Shown here: piece after piece, positions 5,253 through 7,280 of the stretch | Position numbering within the stretch: position 1 is the first letter of the stretch | Layout: every line of letters begins with the position of its first letter | The notes under the pieces: model-generated | The model's input: the letters and a program-made list of their open reading frames with translations, nothing else | Databases searched by the model: none | What the model was told of the DNA's origin: nothing | Position numbers and translations under genes: made by a program | From: Thermoplasmata archaeon | Lineage (GTDB): Archaea > Thermoplasmatota > E2 > UBA202 > JdFR-43 | Assembly (NCBI GenBank): GCA_003650975.1 | Contig: QMSU01000047.1 | Location: forward strand, 1-7,280 | Length of the DNA stretch: 7,280 nt | Direction: 5' to 3'

Positions 5253-6737
5253 TCAGTGAAGAAAGCACCTCTGGCCGGTGAATACCATCACTATGCCATG
5301 TTCATCCGCTGCCTGAATGACCTCTTCATCGCGTATGGAGCCCCCAGGCTGGACAATGGCCTTCACACCTGCCTTGGCGGCCACATCAACTGCGTCCCTG
5401 AATGGAAAGAAGGCATCCGATGCCATGATGGAATGGCGTATCCTTTCACCCCCCTTGTGAACCGCTATCCAGGTGGCATCCACCCGTGATGTCTGTCCCC
5501 CGCCTATGGCAACCGTTTTCTTTCCCTTGACAAAAACCACTGAGTTCGACTTGACGTGCCGCACACATTTGATGGCAAATTCCATGGCCTGGATATCTCC
5601 TTTGCTTGGCCTCTTTTTCGTCACCACGCGCCATTCATCAGGGGTGATTTCCTTCACATCTCTCTCCTGCATGAGCAAACCACCTCCCACACTCCGGAAT
5701 TCCACTCCCGCCTCACGTCTTTTCTGGCCCAGCCCCTTTATTTTGAGTAATCGAAGATTCTTTTTCTTTTTGAAAATGGCGAGCGCCTCTCTGCTGAACG
5801 AGGGGGCAATGACCACCTCGAGGAATATGGTGGCCATTTCGCGGGCCAGTTCTTCACTCACCTTCCGGTTGACAGCCACCACACCCCCGAATGGAGAATA
5901 CACATCGGTGGCAAAGGCATCTTTCCACGCCGCCTCCACCGTATCGCCGCAGGCAATACCGGAGGGGGTGGCATGCTTTACAATCACGGCAGCTGGCTCA
6001 TCAAACTCCATCACGCACTCCATGGCATGATGTGCATCAAGAATGTTGTTGTAGGAGAGCTCCTTTCCCTGCATTTTGAAGGCGCTGGCGATACAGGGGT
6101 GCGACACCCCTTCCTCCACGTAAAATGCTCCCCTCTGATGGGGATTCTCCCCGTACCTGAGAGTTTGTTTCTTGAGAAAGGGAAGGCACAACACATCGGA
6201 AAACTCCATGCCGTACTGCTTCAGAATCATGGCATCATAGTACGAGGTTCTCTGAAGTGCCTCAAGTGCGAGCCTTTTTCGCACCTCTTCGTCAAATCCT
6301 TTCTTCAGGTACTTTCGGGCAGCGGTGTACTGTCCGGGGTGTGATATGATCACCACACGCTGCCAGTTTTTTGCAGCGGCCCTGGTCATGGCGGGACCCC
6401 CGATATCCATTTCCTCCACTCCCAGCTGGTGGGGGTAAAAGTTGCACACCACCATATCAATTGGCTCGACATCACGTTCTTTCAGGCTGGGCAGTTCCTG
6501 CTCCCGGGCAAGAATGGCAGCATGGATGTGGGTGTGAAGTGTTTTCACCCTGCCGCCGAGCAATTCGGAAAAGCCGGTATACTCCTCGGTATCCTTTGCC
6601 GGTATCCCGTGCTCCGCAAGGAATTTCTTTGTCCCCGGAGTGGCATAGAGTATCACCTCTTCTTCCCTTAGAGCCCGGCAAAAATCAACCAGTCCCCTCT
6701 TATCATAGACACTGATAAGCGCTCTTTTCGGTTTCAT
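5253..6737 (-). CDS. purH: Bifunctional AICAR formyltransferase / IMP cyclohydrolase
   Basis: A 494-residue protein with both PurH domains, catalysing the last two steps to IMP: formyl transfer from 10-formyl-tetrahydrofolate to AICAR, then ring closure. The N-terminal cyclohydrolase domain has [12 protein letters not shown] (8-19), GGRVKTLH (61-68), NFYP (99-102) and [14 protein letters not shown] (111-124). The transformylase domain has LRYGENPHQ (193-201), [12 protein letters not shown] (227-238), the catalytic Lys254-His255 in [10 protein letters not shown] (251-260), SDAFFPFRD (440-448), QPGGSIRD (463-470) and the typical C-terminal TGQRCFLH. It is slightly shorter than the usual 510-530: only 8 residues separate NFYP and DIGGP, against about 19 in E. 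coli. TPGT replaces the usual TGGT, and [10 protein letters not shown] replaces LHPxxHxGIL. It starts 41 bases after a same-strand ligase gene, so co-transcription is possible. Confidence 0.97.
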   Translation of the reverse strand: MKPKRALISVYDKRGLVDFCRALREEEVILYATPGTKKFLAEHGIPAKDTEEYTGFSELLGGRVKTLHTHIHAAILAREQELPSLKERDVEPIDMVVCNFYPHQLGVEEMDIGGPAMTRAAAKNWQRVVIISHPGQYTAARKYLKKGFDEEVRKRLALEALQRTSYYDAMILKQYGMEFSDVLCLPFLKKQTLRYGENPHQRGAFYVEEGVSHPCIASAFKMQGKELSYNNILDAHHAMECVMEFDEPAAVIVKHATPSGIACGDTVEAAWKDAFATDVYSPFGGVVAVNRKVSEELAREMATIFLEVVIAPSFSREALAIFKKKKNLRLLKIKGLGQKRREAGVEFRSVGGGLLMQERDVKEITPDEWRVVTKKRPSKGDIQAMEFAIKCVRHVKSNSVVFVKGKKTVAIGGGQTSRVDATWIAVHKGGERIRHSIMASDAFFPFRDAVDVAAKAGVKAIVQPGGSIRDEEVIQAADEHGIVMVFTGQRCFLH

Positions 6738-6740
6738 TTA

Positions 6741-6752
6741 TACCCTAGGGTA
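6741..6752. promoter_or_regulatory. 12-base perfect palindrome just upstream of purH
   Basis: TACCCTAGGGTA is self-complementary over 12 bases. It ends 4 bases before the purH ATG on the minus strand, in the 41-base gap after the ligase gene. Its position, covering the start region, would suit an operator for a dimeric repressor acting on purH. No TATA box is clear 25 bases before the purH start, so the site may instead act within a longer transcript. Confidence 0.4.
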
Positions 6753-6778
6753 ATACTGCATGCCAGAAAAACTTTTTG

Positions 6779-7280
6779 CTATGGCAGGTGCACCATGGAT
6801 GTCACCACAGGCGCCGGAGTGTCGAGGTCTGCTGGCTTCTCGATTTTTTCCACCTCCATTATGTCCACCTGTATCTTGTTTTTAAATCGCTCCTCAAACT
6901 TTTTTCTCAGTTCCCTGAACAGTTCATCCACCGTCGGTCCGACATTTCTCAATTCTTCATCAATTACCACCAGCACCTCCACATGCTCGGCACTTCTCTG
7001 CAAAATCTGGAATTGAAGAATTTTGTTTGTATTGAATTTTTCCATCACCTTCCCGGGTATCCCCGTAATGGCGGAAGGCGGGATTATGGTTCCATCAGGA
7101 AGGGTAATGGAGTCTGCACGTCTTCCCCCTATTTTCTCTATCAGGGGGGTGTTGATGCCGCAGTCGCATCTGCGCTTCAGGGGAATGACAAAGTCGTTCA
7201 GCCCGTTGTAGCGTATGATGGGCGTGGCATTCCCGTACAGTTTGGTGACCACAATATGACCCGGTGTACCGAAGGCAACC
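6779..7280 (-). CDS. PaaK/CapK-like adenylate-forming ligase, C-terminal part (truncated by window edge)
   Basis: The minus-strand frame is open from the right edge to a TAG at 6781-6779, giving about 166 residues of a C-terminus; the true start is outside the window. Visible motifs are FGTPGHIVVTKLYGNATPII (ending in IRY), then CDCG, then IEKIGGRRADSITLPDGTII. This order (G-lvvT-l, PliRY, Cys-rich turn, GR-D with a lid domain) is that of the phenylacetate-CoA ligase / coenzyme F390 synthetase / CapK group of ATP-dependent adenylating enzymes. The lid region is followed by VEVLVVIDEEL and a helical segment, then an unusual Thr/Pro/Val tail (DTPAPVVTSMVHLP). The N-terminal AMP-binding motifs are not visible, so the substrate cannot be judged. 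It precedes purH on the same strand. Confidence 0.75.
   Translation of the reverse strand, partial: VAFGTPGHIVVTKLYGNATPIIRYNGLNDFVIPLKRRCDCGINTPLIEKIGGRRADSITLPDGTIIPPSAITGIPGKVMEKFNTNKILQFQILQRSAEHVEVLVVIDEELRNVGPTVDELFRELRKKFEERFKNKIQVDIMEVEKIEKPADLDTPAPVVTSMVHLP

Noticed and set aside
6767..6778. A-run/T-run inverted repeat after the ligase gene as a terminator
   Set aside because: The AAAAA/TTTTT arms are separated by a single base and cannot form a proper hairpin. The minus-strand T-run of five bases is a weak archaeal terminator candidate at best.
1..7280. Mobile elements, CRISPR arrays, toxin-antitoxin or defence genes
   Set aside because: No transposase, integrase, regularly spaced direct repeats, or toxin or nuclease motifs were seen in any frame. 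The gene content looks like core chromosome.

Overview
The window reads as a piece of an archaeal chromosome, most likely euryarchaeal and possibly Thermoplasmata-like. The grounds are an archaeal DUF2240-family protein, an archaeal-type TctA-family membrane protein, and several TATA-like boxes about 25 bases before start codons (leaderless mRNAs), while downstream operon genes use ATGA overlaps or a Shine-Dalgarno (SD) site. A folate-type PurH instead of the PurP/PurO pair common in methanogens would fit Thermoplasmata. The lineage is inference. By eye the G+C content is near half and coding density is high.

Layout from left to right. Positions 1-77 may hold the first codons of a minus-strand gene running off the left edge. 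About 200 bases of intergenic DNA with an imperfect inverted repeat follow. A small plus-strand zinc-ribbon protein (276-542) meets tail-to-tail, with a 6-base overlap, a minus-strand operon. That operon encodes a helix-hairpin-helix protein (1654-1166) and a metallo-beta-lactamase-fold hydrolase (1169-537), coupled by an ATGA overlap. A 72-base divergent promoter region separates it from a plus-strand operon: a shortened HisA-like barrel protein (1727-2209) and a DUF2240 protein (2206-2667), again with an ATGA overlap plus a clear SD.

The rest is minus-strand. An exported or membrane-anchored unknown protein is split by an in-frame TGA (3125-2685) yet keeps a well-placed TATA box. Upstream of it lies a two-gene unit: a membrane-anchored protein with two probable OB-like domains (5007-4408) that overlaps a TctA-family polytopic membrane protein (4415-3189). 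A roughly 245-base intergenic region with an inverted repeat and competing tiny ORFs separates this unit from purH (6737-5253), which makes IMP at the end of purine synthesis. A 12-base palindrome sits just before the purH start. Upstream of purH is the C-terminal part of a PaaK/CapK-like adenylate-forming ligase (6779-7280) that runs off the right edge.

No tRNA, rRNA, CRISPR array, insertion sequence or phage gene is visible. The least ordinary items are the HisA-like protein that has lost the catalytic Asp, the TGA-split gene, the OB/TctA pair, and the purH-flanking DNA.
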